A DNA stretch of 64,000 bases. It comes from Perilla frutescens (taxonomy: Eukaryota > Streptophyta > Magnoliopsida > Lamiales > Lamiaceae). Below the pieces are notes generated by a model that saw nothing but the letters and a program-made list of their open reading frames with translations, did not search any database and was not told where the DNA came from. This document shows positions 37,169-49,799 of the stretch, in pieces (position 1 is the stretch's first letter; each line of letters starts with the position of its first letter). Where the stretch lies: positions 56,655,006-56,719,005 of the forward strand of contig BRKX01000014.1 of the NCBI GenBank assembly GCA_026008535.1. Reading direction: 5' to 3'. The position numbers and the translations under genes are program-made.

Positions 37169-38608
37169 TTCAAAAATGCTAGACTCAATGAAAAACCCGA
37201 CGTTCACCCCGATCCCCACATAAGAGGTGACGGTTTTAGAAATCAACTTGATAATCACCTAGAGGCTGACTCAAATAGGGTTTCTACAGGTTCGACTTTT
37301 GGTAGGGTAGATATTTGAGTTAGGAATCCAACGCAATAAGAATCACGGGTAAAGCTTACTTCTGGAGAGAGTTATAGCCGTTTTACTGACGGCTGCCAGA
37401 AAACGGGGCCAAATCTGGCCACCGGCCAAAGGGGTACCCCTTTGGGCGGGCTCAAAAATTTGATTTTTTCAAAAGTGGACGGATTAGGCATATATGATCA
37501 TATGGATTGATTCATAATGGACTCTAGTGTTCAAAAATGCTAGACTCAATGAAAAACCCGACGTTCACCCCGATCCCCACATAAGAGGTGACGGTTTTGG
37601 AAATCTACTTGATAATCACCTAGAGGCTGACTCAAATAGGGTTTCTACCGGTTCGACTTTTGGTAGGGTAGATATTTGAGTTAGGAATCCAACGCAATAA
37701 GAATCACGGGTAAAGCTTACTTCTGGAGAGAGTTATAGCCGTTTTACTGACGGCTGCCAGAGAACGGGGCCAAATCTGGCCACCGGCCAAAGGGGTACCC
37801 CTTTGGGCGGGCTCAAAAATTTGATTTTTTCAAAAGTGGACGGATTAGGCATATATGATCATATGGATTGATTCATAATGGACTCTAGTGTTCAAAAATG
37901 CTAGACTCAATGAAAAACCCGACGTTCACCCCGATCCCCACATAAGAGGTGACGGTTTTAGAAATCAACTTGATAATCACCTAGAGGCTGACTCAAATAG
38001 GGTTTCTACAGGTTCGACTTTTGGTAGGGTAGATATTTGAGTTAGGAATCCAACGCAATAAGAATCACGGGTAAAGCTTACTTCTGGAGAGAGTTATAGC
38101 CGTTTTACTGACGGCTGCCAGAAAACGGGGCCAAATCTGGCCACCGGCCAAAGGGGTACCCCTTTGGGCGGGCTCAAAAATTTGATTTTTTCAAAAGTGG
38201 ACGGATTAGGCATATATGATCATATGGATTGATTCATAATGGACTCTAGTGTTCAAAAATGCTAGACTCAATGAAAAACCCGACGTTCACCCCGATCCCC
38301 ACATAAGAGGTGACGGTTTTGGAAATCTACTTGATAATCACCTAGAGGCTGACTCAAATAGGGTTTCTACCGGTTCGACTTTTGGTAGGGTAGATATTTG
38401 AGTTAGGAATCCAACGCAATAAGAATCACGGGTAAAGCTTACTTCTGGAGAGAGTTATAGCCGTTTTACTGACGGCTGCCAGAAAACGGGGCCAAATCTG
38501 GCCACCGGCCAAAGGCCCCTTTGGGCGGGCTCAAAAATTTGATTTTTTCAAAAGTGGACGGATTAGGCATATATGATCATATGGATTGATTCATAATGGA
38601 CTCTAGTG
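37169..38608. repeat. Tandem duplication of two monomers (722 and 718 bp)
   Basis: The pair 37169 and 37530 is repeated at 37891 and 38252. The 37530 unit combines the left part of the 38252 unit (AAATCTACTTG) with the right part of the 36808 unit (CCAGAGAACGG), as expected of the joint. The second copy is four bases shorter because of a deletion in the palindromic core of the 38252 unit. Confidence 0.82.
38252..38608. repeat. 357-bp monomer with a four-base deletion at the palindrome centre
   Basis: The core reads AAAGGCCCCTTTGGG instead of AAAGGGGTACCCCTTTGGG, losing four bases at the centre of the 20-bp palindrome near 38515. It is the shortest complete monomer in the window, and the KpnI site is gone. 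The rest of the unit is ordinary. Confidence 0.9.
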
Positions 38609-40773
38609 TTCAAAAATGCTAGACTCAATGAAAAACCCGACGTTCACCCCGATCCCCACATAAGAGGTGACGGTTTTGGAAATCAACTTGATAATCACCT
38701 AGAGGCTGACTCAAATGGGGTTTCTACCGGTTCGACTTTTGGTAGGGTAGATATTTGAGTTAGGAATCCAACGCAATAAGAATCACGGGTAAAGCTTACT
38801 TCTGGAGAGAGTTATAGCCGTTTTACTGACGGCTGCCAGAGAACGGGGCCAAATCTGGCCACCGGCCAAAGGGGTACCCCTTTGGGCGGGCTCAAAAATT
38901 TGATTTTTTCAAAAGTGGACGGATTAGGCATATATGATCATATGGATTGATTCATAATGGACTCTAGTGTTCAAAAATGCTAGACTCAATGAAAAACTCG
39001 ACGTTCACCCCGATCCCCACATAAGAGGTGACGGTTTTAGAAATCAACTTGATAATCACCTAGAGGCTGACTCAAATAGGGTTTCTACCGGTTCGACTTT
39101 TGGTAGGGTAGATATTTGAGTTAGGAATCCAACGCAATAAGAATCACGGGTAAAGCTTACTTCTGGAGAGAGTTATAGCCGTTTTACTGACGGCTGCCAG
39201 AAAACGGGGCCAAATCTGGCCACCGGCCAAAGGGGTACCCCTTTGGGCGGGCTCAAAAATTTGATTTTTTCAAAAGTGGACGGATTAGGCATATATGATC
39301 ATATGGATTGATTCATAATGGACTCTAGTGTTCAAAATGCTAGACTCAATGAAAAACCCGACGTTCACCCCGATCCCCACATAAGAGGTGACGGTTTTGG
39401 AAATCTACTTGATAATCACCTAGAGGCTGACTCAAATAGGGTTTCTACCGGTTCGACTTTTGGTAGGGTAGATATTTGAGTTAGGAATCCAACGCAATAA
39501 GAATCACGGGTAAAGCTTACTTCTGGAGAGAGTTATAGCCGTTTTACTGACGGCTGCCAGAAAACGGGGCCAAATCTGGCCACCGGCCAAAGGGGTACCC
39601 CTTTGGGCGGGCTCAAAAATTTGATTTTTTCAAAAGTGGACGGATTAGGCATATATGATCATATGGATTGATTCATAATGGACTCTAGTGTTCAAAAATG
39701 CTAGACTCAATGAAAAACCCGACGTTCACCCCGATCCCCACATAAGAGGTGACGATTTTGGAAATCAACTTGATAATCACCTAGAGGCTGACTCAAATGG
39801 GGTTTCTACCGGTTCGACTTTTGGTAGGGTAGATATTTGAGTTAGGAATCCAACGCAATAAGAATCACGGGTAAAGCTTACTACTGGAGACAGTTATAGC
39901 CGTTTTACTGACGGCTGCCAGAAAATGGGGCCAAATCTGGCCACCGGCCAAAGGGGTACCCCTTTGGGCGGGCTCAAAAATTTGATTTTTTTAAAAGTGG
40001 ACGGATTAGGCATATATGATCATATGGAGTGATTCATAATGGACTCTAGCGTTCAAAAATTCTAGACTCAATGAAAAACCCGACGTTCACCCCGATCCCT
40101 ACATAAGAGGAGACGGTTTTAAAAATCAACTTGATAATCACCTAGAGGCTGACTCAAATAGGGTTTCTACCGGTTCGACTTTTGGTAGGGTAGATATATG
40201 AGTTAGGAATCCAACGCAACAAGAATCACGGGTAAAGCTTACTTCTGGAGAGAGTTATAGCCGTTTTACTGACGGCTGCCAGAAAACGGGGCCAAATCTG
40301 GCCACCGGCCAAAGGGATACCCCTTTGGGCGGGCTCAAAAATTTGATTTTTTCAAAAGTGGATGGATTAGGCATATATGATCATATGGATTGATTAATAA
40401 TGGACTCTAGTGTTCAAAAATGCTAGACTCAATGAAAAACCCGACGTTCACCCCGATCCCTACGTAAGAGGTGACGGTTTTGGAAATCAACTTGATAATC
40501 ACCTAGAGGCTGACTCAAATAGGGTTTCTACCGGTTCGACTTTTGGTATGGTAGATATTTGAGTTAGGAATCCAACGCAATAAGAATCACGGGTAAAGCT
40601 TACTTCTGGAGAGAGTTATAGACGTTTTACTGACGGCTGCCAGAAAATGGGGCGAAATCTGGCCACCGGCCAAAGGGGTACCCCTTTGGGCGGGCTCAAA
40701 AATTTGATTTTTTTAAAAGTGGACGGATTAGGCATATATGATCATTTGGATTGATTCATAATGGACTCTAGTG

Positions 40774-43700
40774 TTCAAAAATGCTAGACTCAATGAAAAA
40801 CCCGACGTTCACCCCGATCCCTACGTAAGAGGTGACGGTTTTGGAAATCAACTTGATAATCACCTAGAGGCTGACTCAAATAGGGTTTCTACAGGTTCGA
40901 CTTTTGGTAGGGTAGATATTTGAGTTAGGAATCCAACGCAACAAGAATCACGGGTAAAGCTTACTTCTGGAGAGAGTTATAGCCGTTTTACTGACGGCTG
41001 CCAGAAAATGGGGCCAAATCTGGCCACCGGCCAAAGGGGTACCCCTTTGGGCGGGCTCAAAAATTTGATTTTTTTAAAAGTGGACGGATTAGGCATATAT
41101 GATCATTTGGATTGATTCAAAATGGACTCTAGGGTTCAAAAATTCTAGACTCAATGAAAAATCCGACGTTCACCCCGATCCCTACATAAGAGGAGACGGT
41201 TTTGGAAATCAACTTGATAATCACCTAGAGGCTGACTCAAATAGGGTTTCTACCGGTTCGACTTTTGGTAGGGTAGATATTTAAGTTAGGAATCCAACGC
41301 AATAAGAATCATGGGTAAAGCTTACTACTGGAGAGAGTTATAGCCGTTTTACTGACGGCTGCCAGAAAACGGGGCCAAATCTGGCCACCGGCCAAAGGGG
41401 TACCCCTTTGGGCGGGATCAAAAATTTGATTTTTTTAAAAGTGGACGGATTAGGCATATATGATCATATGGAGTGATTCATAATGGACTCTAGCGTTCAA
41501 AAATTCTAGACTCAATGAAAAACCCGACGTTCACCCCGATCCCTACATAAGAGGAGACGGTTTTAAAAATCAACTTGATAATCACCTAGAGGCTGACTCA
41601 AATAGGGTTTCTACCGGTTCGACTTTTGGTAGGGTAGTTATATGAGTTAGGAATCCAACGCAACAAGAATCACGGGTAAAGCTTACTTCTGGAGAGAGTT
41701 ATAGCCGTTTTACTGACGGCTGCCAGAAAACGGGGCCAAATTTCGCCACCGGCCAAAGGGGTACCCCTTTGGGCGGGCTCAAAAATTTGATTTTTTCAAA
41801 AGTGGACGGATCAAGCATATATGATCATATGGATTGATTCATAATGGACTCTAGTGTTCAAAAATGCTAGACTCAATGAAAAACCCGACGTTCACCCCGA
41901 TCCCTACATAAGAGGTGACGGTTTTGGAAATCAACTTGATAATCACCTAGAGGCTGACTCAAATAGGGTTTCTACCGGTTCGACTTTTGGTAGGGTAGAT
42001 ATTTGAGTTAGGAATCCAACGCAACAAGAATCACGGGTAAAGCTTACTTCTGGAGAGAGTTATAGACGTTTTACTGACGGCTGCCAGAAAATGGGGCGAA
42101 ATCTGGCCACCGGCCAAAGGGGTACCCCTTTGGGCGGGCTCAAAAATTTGACTTTTTTAAAAGTGGACGGATTAGGCATATATGATCATTTGGATTGATT
42201 CATAATGGACTCTAGTGTTCAAAAATGCTAGACTCAATGAAAAACCCGACGTTCACCCCGATCCCCACATAAGAGGTGACGGTTTTGGAAATCACTTTGA
42301 TAATCACCTAGAGGCTGACTCAAATGGGGTTTCTATCGGTTCGACTTTTGGTAGGGTAGATATTTGAGTTAGGAATCCAACGCAATAAGAATCACGGGTA
42401 AAGCTTACTACTGGAGACAGTTATAGCCGTTTTACTGACGGCTGCCAGAAAATGGGGCCAAATCTGGCCACCGGCCAAAGGGGTACCCCTTTGGGCGGGC
42501 TCAAAAATTTGATTTTTTCAAAAGTGGACGGATTAGGCATATTTGATCATATGGATTGATTAATAATGGACTCTAGTGTTCAAAAATGCTAGACTCAATG
42601 AAAAACCCGACGTTCACCCCGATCCCCACAAAAGAGGTGACGGTTTTGGAAATCAACTTGATAATCACCTAGAGGCTGACTCAAATAGGGTTTCTACAGG
42701 TTCGACTTTTGGTAGGGTAGATATTTGAGTTAGGAATCCAACGCAACAAGAATCACGGGTAAAGCTTACTTCTGGAGAGAGTTATAGCCGTTTTACTGAC
42801 CGCTGCCAGAAAACGGGGCCAAATCTGGCCACCGGCCAAAGGGATACCCCTTTGGGCGGGCTCAAAAATTTGATTTTTTCAAAAGTGGATGGATTAGGCA
42901 TATATCATCATATGGATTGATTAATAATGGACTCTAGTGTTCAAAAATACTAGACTCAATGAAAAACCCGACGTTCATCCCGATCCCTACATAAGAGGTG
43001 ACGGTTTTGGAAATCAACTTGATAATCACCTAGAGGCTGACTCAAATAGGGTTTCTACCGGTTCGACTTTTGGTAGGGTAGATATTTGAGTTAGGAATCC
43101 AACGCAATAAGAATCACGGGTAAAGCTTACTTCTGGAGAGAGTTATAGACGTTTTACTGACGGCTGCCAGAAAATGGGGCGAAATCTGGCCACCGGCCAA
43201 AGGGGTACCCCTTTGGGCGGGCTCAAAAATTTGATTTTTTTAAAAGTGGACGGATTAGGCATATATGATCATTTGGATTGATTCATAATGGACTCTAGTG
43301 TTCAAAAATGCTAGACTCAATGAAAAACCCGACGTTCACCCCGATCCCCACATAAGAGGTGACGGTTTTGGAAATCAACTTGATAATCACCTAGAGGCTG
43401 ACTCAAATGGGGTTTCTATCGGTTCGACTTTTGGTAGGGTAGATATTTGAGTTAGGAATCCAACGCAATAAGAATCACGGGTAAAGCTTACTACTGGAGA
43501 CAGTTATAGCCGTTTTACTGACGGCTGCCAGAAAATGGGGCCAAATCTGGCCACCGGCCAAAGGGGTACCCCTTTGGGCGGGATCAAAAATTTGATTTTT
43601 TTAAAAGTGGACGGATTAGGCATATATGATCATATGGAGTGATTCATAATGGACTCTAGCGTCAAAAATTCTAGACTCAATGAAAAACCCGACGTTCACC

Positions 43701-45827
43701 CCGATCCCTACATAAGAGGAGACGGTTTTAAAAATCAACTTGATAATCACCTAGAGGCTGATTCAAATAGGGTTTCTACCGGTTCGACTTTTGGTAGGGT
43801 AGTTATATGAGTTAGGAATCCAACGCAACAAGAATCACGGGTAAAGCTTACTTCTGGAGAGAGTTATAGCCGTTTTACTGACGGCTGCCAGAAAACGGGG
43901 CCAAATTTCGCCACCGGCCAAAGGGGTACCCCTTTGGGCGGGCTCAAAAATTTGATTTTTTCAAAAGTGGACGGATCAGGCATATATGATCATATGGATT
44001 GATTCATAATGGACTCTAGTGTTCAAAAATGCTAGACTCAATGAAAAACCCGACGTTCACCCCGATCCCTACATAAGAGGTGACGGTTTTGGAAATCAAC
44101 TTGATTATCACCTAGAGGCTAACTCAAATAGGGTTTCTACCGGTTAGACTTTTGGTAGGGTAGATATTTGAGTTAGGAATCCAACGCAACAAGAATCACG
44201 GGTAAAGCTTACTTCTGGAGAGAGTTATAGCCGTTTTACTGACGGCTGCCAGAAAACGGGGCCAAATCTGGCCACCGGCCAATGGGGTACCCCTTTGGGC
44301 GGGCTCAAAAATTCGATTTTTTAAAAAGTGGACGGATTAGGCATATATGATCATTTGGATTGATTCATAATGGACTCTAGTGTTCAAAAATGCTAGACTC
44401 AATGAAAAACCCGACGTTCACCCCGATCCCTACATAAGAGGAGACGGTTTTGGAAATCAACTTGATAATCACCTAGAGGCTGACTCAAATAGGGTTTCTA
44501 CCGGTTCGACTTTTGGTAGGGTAGATATTTGAGTTAGGAATCCAACGCAAGAAGAATCACGGGTAAAGCTTACTTCTGGAGAGAGTTATAGACGTTTTAC
44601 TGACGGCTGCCAGAAAATGGGGCGAAATCTGGCCACCGGCCAAAGGGGTACCCCTTTGGGCGGGCTCAAAAATTTGATTTTTTTAAAAGTGGACAGATTA
44701 GGCATATATGATCATTTGGATTGATTCATAATGGACTCTAGTGTTCAAAAGTTCTAGACTCAATGAAAAACCTGACGTTCACCCCGATCCCTACATAAGA
44801 GGAGACGGTTTTGGAAATCAACTTGATAATCACCTAGAGGCTGACTCAAATAGGGTTTCTACCGGTTAGACTTTTGGTAGGGTAGATATTTGAGTTAGAA
44901 ATCCAACGCAACAAGAATCACGGGTAAAGCTTACTTCTGGAGAGAGTTATAGCCGTTTTACTGACGGCTGCCAGAAAACGGGGCCAAATCTGGCCACCGG
45001 CCAATGGGGTACCCCTTTGGGCGGGCTCAATAATTTGATTTTTTAAAAAGTGGACGGATTAGGCATATATGATCATTTGGATTGATTCATAATGGACTCT
45101 AGTGTTCAAAAATGCTAGACTCAATGAAAAACCCGACGTTCACCCCGATCCCTACATAAGAGGAGACGGTTTTGGAAATCAACTTGATAATCACCTAGAG
45201 GCTGACTCAAATAGGGTTTCTACCGGTTCGACTTTTGGTAGGGTAGATATTTGAGTTAGGAATCCAACGCAATAAGAATCACGGGTAAAGCTTACTTCTG
45301 GAGAGAGTTATAGACGTTTTACTGACGGGTGCCAGAAAATGGGGCGAAATCTGGCCACCGGCCAAAGGGGTACCCCTTTGGGCGGGCTCAAAAATTTGAT
45401 TTTTTTAAAAGTGGACAGATTAGGCATATATGATCATTTAGATTGATTCATAATGGACTCTAGTGTTCAAAAATTCTAGACTCAATGAAAAACCCGACGT
45501 TCACCCCGATCCCTACATAAGAGGAGACGGTTTTGGAAATCAACTTGATAATCACCTAGAGGCTGACTCAAATAGGGTTTCTATCGGTTCGACTTTTGGT
45601 AGGGTAGATATTTGAGTTAGGAATCCAACGCAACAAGAATCACGGGTAAAGCTTACTTCTGGAGAGAGTTATAGCCGTTTTACTGACGGCTGCCAGAAAA
45701 CGGGGCCAAATCTGGCCACCGGCCAAAGGGGTACCCCCTTTGGGCGGGCTCAAAAATTTGATTTTTTTAAAAGTGGACGGATTAGGCATATATGATCATT
45801 TGGATTGATTCATAATGGACTCTAGTG
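40774..45827. repeat. ~5-kb superunit, copy 1 (14 monomers)
   Basis: Ordered landmarks: GATTCAAAATGG end (40774); AAATCCGACG with ATCATGGG and GGGATC (41135); TAGTTATATGAG with TTTCGCC (41496); GGCGAAATC with AATTTGACTTTTTT (41857); CTATCGG with ACTACTGGAGACAG and ATATTTGATC (42218); CCCCACAAAAG with GACCGCTGCC and ATATCATC (42579); AATACTAG with GTTCATCCC (42940); GGAGACAG with GGGATC and TATGGAGTG (43301); AGCGTCAAAAATT with TTTCGCC (43662); TTGATTATCACC with GCTAACTC (44022); CAAGAAG with GGCGAAATC (44383); AAGTTCTAG with GGTTAG (44744); GACGGGTGCC (45105); CTATCGG with GTACCCCCTTT (45466). The run reappears in the same order at 49800-55214. Confidence 0.85.
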
Positions 45828-48800
45828 TTCAAAAATTCTAGACTCAATGAAAAACCTGACGTTCACCCCGATCCCTACATAAGAGGAGACGGTTTTGGAA
45901 ATCAACTTGATAATCACCTAGAGGCTGACTCAAATAGGGTTTCTACCGGTTTTACTATTGGTAGGGTAGATATTTGAGTTAGGAATCCAACGCAACAAGA
46001 ATCACGGGTAAAGCTTACTTCTGGAGAGAGTTATAGCCGTTTTACTGACGGCTGCCAGAAAACGGGGCCAAATCTGGCCACCGGCCAATGGGGTACCCCT
46101 TTGGGCGGGCTCAAAAATTTGATTTTTTAAAAAGTGGACGGATTAGGCATATATGATCATTTGGATTGATTCATAATGGACTCTAGTGTTCAAAAATGCT
46201 AGACTCAATGAAAAACCCGACGTTCACCCCGATCCCTACATAAGAGGAGACGGTTTTGGAAATCAACTTGATAATCACCTAGAGGCTGACTCAAATAGGG
46301 TTTCTACCGGTTCGACTTTTGGTAGGGTAGATATTTGAGTTAGGAATCCAACGCAACAAGAATCACGGGTAAAGCTTACTTCTGGAGAGAGTTATAGCCG
46401 TTTTACTGACGGCTGCCAGAAAATGGGGCCAAATCTGGCCACCGGCCAAAGGGGTACCCCTTTGGGCGGGCTCAAAAATTTGATTTTTTTAAAAGTGGAC
46501 GGATTAGGCATATATGATCATTTGGATTGATTCAAAATGGACTCTAGGGTTCAAAAATTCTAGACTCAATGAAAAATCCGACGTTCACCCCGATCCCTAC
46601 AAAAGAGGAGACGGTTTTGGAAATCAACTTGATAATCACCTAGAGGCTGACTCAAATAGGGTTTCTACCGGTTCGACTTTTGGTAGGGTAGATATTTGAG
46701 TTAGGAATCCAACGCAATAAGAATCATGGGTAAAGCTTACTACTGGAGAGAGTTATAGCCGTTTTACTGACGGCTGCCAGAAAACGGGGCCAAATCTGGC
46801 CACCGGCCAAAGGGGTACCCCTTTGGGCGGGATCAAAAATTTGATTTTTTTAAAAGTGGACGGATTAGGCATATATGATCATATGGAGTGATTCATAATG
46901 GACTCTAGCGTTCAAAAATTCTAGACTCAATGAAAAACCCGACGTTCACCCCGATCCCTACATAAGAGGAGACGGTTTTAAAAATCAACTTGATAATCAC
47001 CTAGAGGCTGACTCAAATAGGGTTTCTACCGGTTCGACTTTTGGTAGGGTAGTTATATGAGTTAGGAATCCAACGCAACAAGAATCACGGGTAAAGCTTA
47101 CTTCTGGAGAGAGTTATAGCCGTTTTACTGACGGCTGCCAGAAAACGGGGCCAAATCTGGCCACCGGCCAAAGGGGTACCCCCTTTGGGCGGGCTCAAAA
47201 ATTTGATTTTTTTAAAAGTGGACGGATTAGGCATATATGATCATTTGGATTGATTCATAATGGACTCTAGTGTTCAAAAATTCTAGACTCAATGAAAAAC
47301 CTGACGTTCACCCCGATCCCTACATAAGAGGAGACGGTTTTGGAAATCAACTTGATAATCACCTAGAGGCTGACTCAAATAGGGTTTCTACCGGTTTTAC
47401 TATTGGTAGGGTAGATATTTGAGTTAGGAATCCAACGCAACAAGAATCACGGGTAAAGCTTACTTCTGGAGAGAGTTATAGCCGTTTTACTGACGGCTGC
47501 CAGAAAACGGGGCCAAATCTGGCCACCGGCCAATGGGGTACCCCTTTGGGCGGGCTCAAAAATTTGATTTTTTAAAAAGTGGACGGATTAGGCATATATG
47601 ATCATTTGGATTGATTCATAATGGACTCTAGTGTTCAAAAATGCTAGACTCAATGAAAAACCCGACGTTCACCCCGATCCCTACATAAGAGGAGACGGTT
47701 TTGGAAATCAACTTGATAATCACCTAGAGGCTGACTCAAATAGGGTTTCTACCGGTTCGACTTTTGGTAGGGTAGATATTTGAGTTAGGAATCCAACGCA
47801 ACAAGAATCACGGGTAAAGCTTACTTCTGGAGAGAGTTATAGACGTTTTACTGACGGCTGCCAGAAAATGGGGCGATATCTGGCCACCGGCCAAAGGGGT
47901 ACCCCTTTGGGCGGGCTAAAAAATTTAATTTTTTTAAAAGTGGACAGATTAGGCATATATGATCATTTGGATTGATTCATAATGGACTCTAGTGTTCAAA
48001 AATTCTAGACTCAATGAAAAACCCGACGTTCACCCCGATCCCTACATAAGAGGAGACAGTTTTGGAAATCAACTTGATAATCACCTAGAGGCTGACTCAA
48101 ATAGGGTTTCTACCGGTTCGACTTTTGGTAGGGTAGATATTTGAGTTAGGAATCCAACGCAACAAGAATCACGGGTAAAGCTTACTTCTGGAGAGAGTTA
48201 TAGCCGTTTTACTGACGGCTGCCAGAAAATGGGGCCAAATCTGGCCACCGGCCAAAGGGGTACCCCTTTGGGCGGGCTCAAAAATTTGATTTTTTTAAAA
48301 GTGGACGGATTAGGCATATATGATCATTTGGATTGATTCAAAATGGACTCTAGGGTTCAAAAATTCTAGACTCAATGAAAAATCCGACGTTCACCCCGAT
48401 CCCTACATAAGAGGAGACGGTTTTGGAAATCAACTTGATAATCACCTAGAGGCTGACTCAAATAGGGTTTCTACCGGTTCGACTTTTGGTAGGGTAGATA
48501 TTTGAGTTAGGAATCCAACGCAATAAGAATCATGGGTAAAGCTTACTACTGGAGAGAGTTATAGCCGTTTTACTGACGGCTGCCAGAAAACGGGGCCAAA
48601 TCTGGCCACCGGCCAAAGGGGTACCCCTTTGGGCGGGATCAAAAATTTGATTTTTTTAAAAGTGGACGGATTAGGCATATATGATCATATGGAGTGATTC
48701 ATAATGGACTCTAGCGTTCAAAAATTCTAGACTCAATGAAAAACCCGACGTTCACCCCGATCCCTACATAAGAGGAGACGGTTTTAAAAATCAACTTGAT

Positions 48801-49799
48801 AATCACCTAGAGGCTGACTCAAATAGGGTTTCTACCGGTTCGACTTTTGGTAGGGTAGTTATATGAGTTAGGAATCCAACGCAACAAGAATCACGGGTAA
48901 AGCTTACTTCTGGAGAGAGTTATAGCCGTTTTACTGACGGCAGCCAGAAAACGGGGCCAAATTTCGCCACCGGCCAAAGGGGTACCCCTTTGGGCGGGCT
49001 CAAAAATTTGATTTTTTCAAAAGTGGACGGATTAGGCATATTTGATCATATGGATTGATTAATAATGGACTCTAGTGTTCAAAAATGCTAGACTCAATGA
49101 AAAACCCGACGTTCACCCCGATCCCCACAAAAGAGGTGACGGTTTTGGAAATCAACTTGATAATCACCTAGAGGCTGACTCAAATAGGGTTTCTACCGGT
49201 TCGACTTTTGGTAGGGTAGATATTTGAGTTAGGAATCCAACGCAACAAGAATCACGGGTAAAGCTTACTTCTGGAGAGAGTTATAGCCGTTTTACTGACC
49301 GCTGCCAGAAAACGGGGCCAAATCTGGCCACCGGCCAAAGGGATACCCCTTTGGGCGGGCTCAAAAATTTGATTTTTTCAAAAGTGGATGGATTAGGCAT
49401 ATATCATCATATGGATTGATTAATAATGGACTCTAGTGTTCAAAAATACTAGACTCAATGAAAAACCCGACGTTCATCCCGATCCCTACATAAGAGGTGA
49501 CGGTTTTGGAAATCAACTTGATAATCACCTAGAGGCTGACTCAAATAGGGTTTCTACCGGTTCGACTTTTGGTAGGGTAGATATTTGAGTTAGGAATCCA
49601 ACGCAACAAGAATCACGGGTAAAGCTTACTTCTGGAGAGAGTTATAGACGTTTTACTGACGGCTGCCAGAAAATGGGGCGATATCTGGCCACCGGCCAAA
49701 GCGGTACCCCTTTGGGCGGGCTAAAAAATTTAATTTTTTTAAAAGTGGACAGATTAGGCATATATGATCATTTGGATTGATTCATAATGGACTCTAGTG
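45828..49799. repeat. Intervening segment between superunit copies, with a five-monomer recurrence
   Basis: Units at 46189 and 46550 (ends GATTCAAAATGG, then AAATCCGACG with ATCATGGG) recur at 47995 and 48356 and again at 49800 and 50161, spaced about 1806 bp, or five monomers. The remaining positions differ between cycles. The 46911 unit starts as the TAGTTATATGAG type and ends as the GTACCCCCTTT type. The 48717 unit starts as TAGTTATATGAG and ends as the ATATTTGATC type. The 49439 unit starts as AATACTAG and ends as the GGCGATATC type seen at 47634. The segment is a patchwork of superunit monomers. Confidence 0.8.

Larger units (their letters stand above)
36086..40051. repeat. Block V: GATCCCCACATAAGAGGTGACGG monomers with dimer/trimer periodicity (11 units)
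   Basis: Two leading units with GACACAAATAGG (36086, 36447) are near copies of each other. Then come three alternating types: x with CCAGAGAACGG (36808, 38609); y with TTTTAGAAATC, often with TCTACAGG (37169, 37891, 38970); z with AAATCTACTTG (37530, 38252, 39331). The order is x-y-z-y-z-x-y-z, followed by a diverged unit at 39691 (GACGATTTTGG, CTACTGGAGACAG). The signature CAATAAGAATC, a stop in the long frame, is nearly fixed here. Confidence 0.85.
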
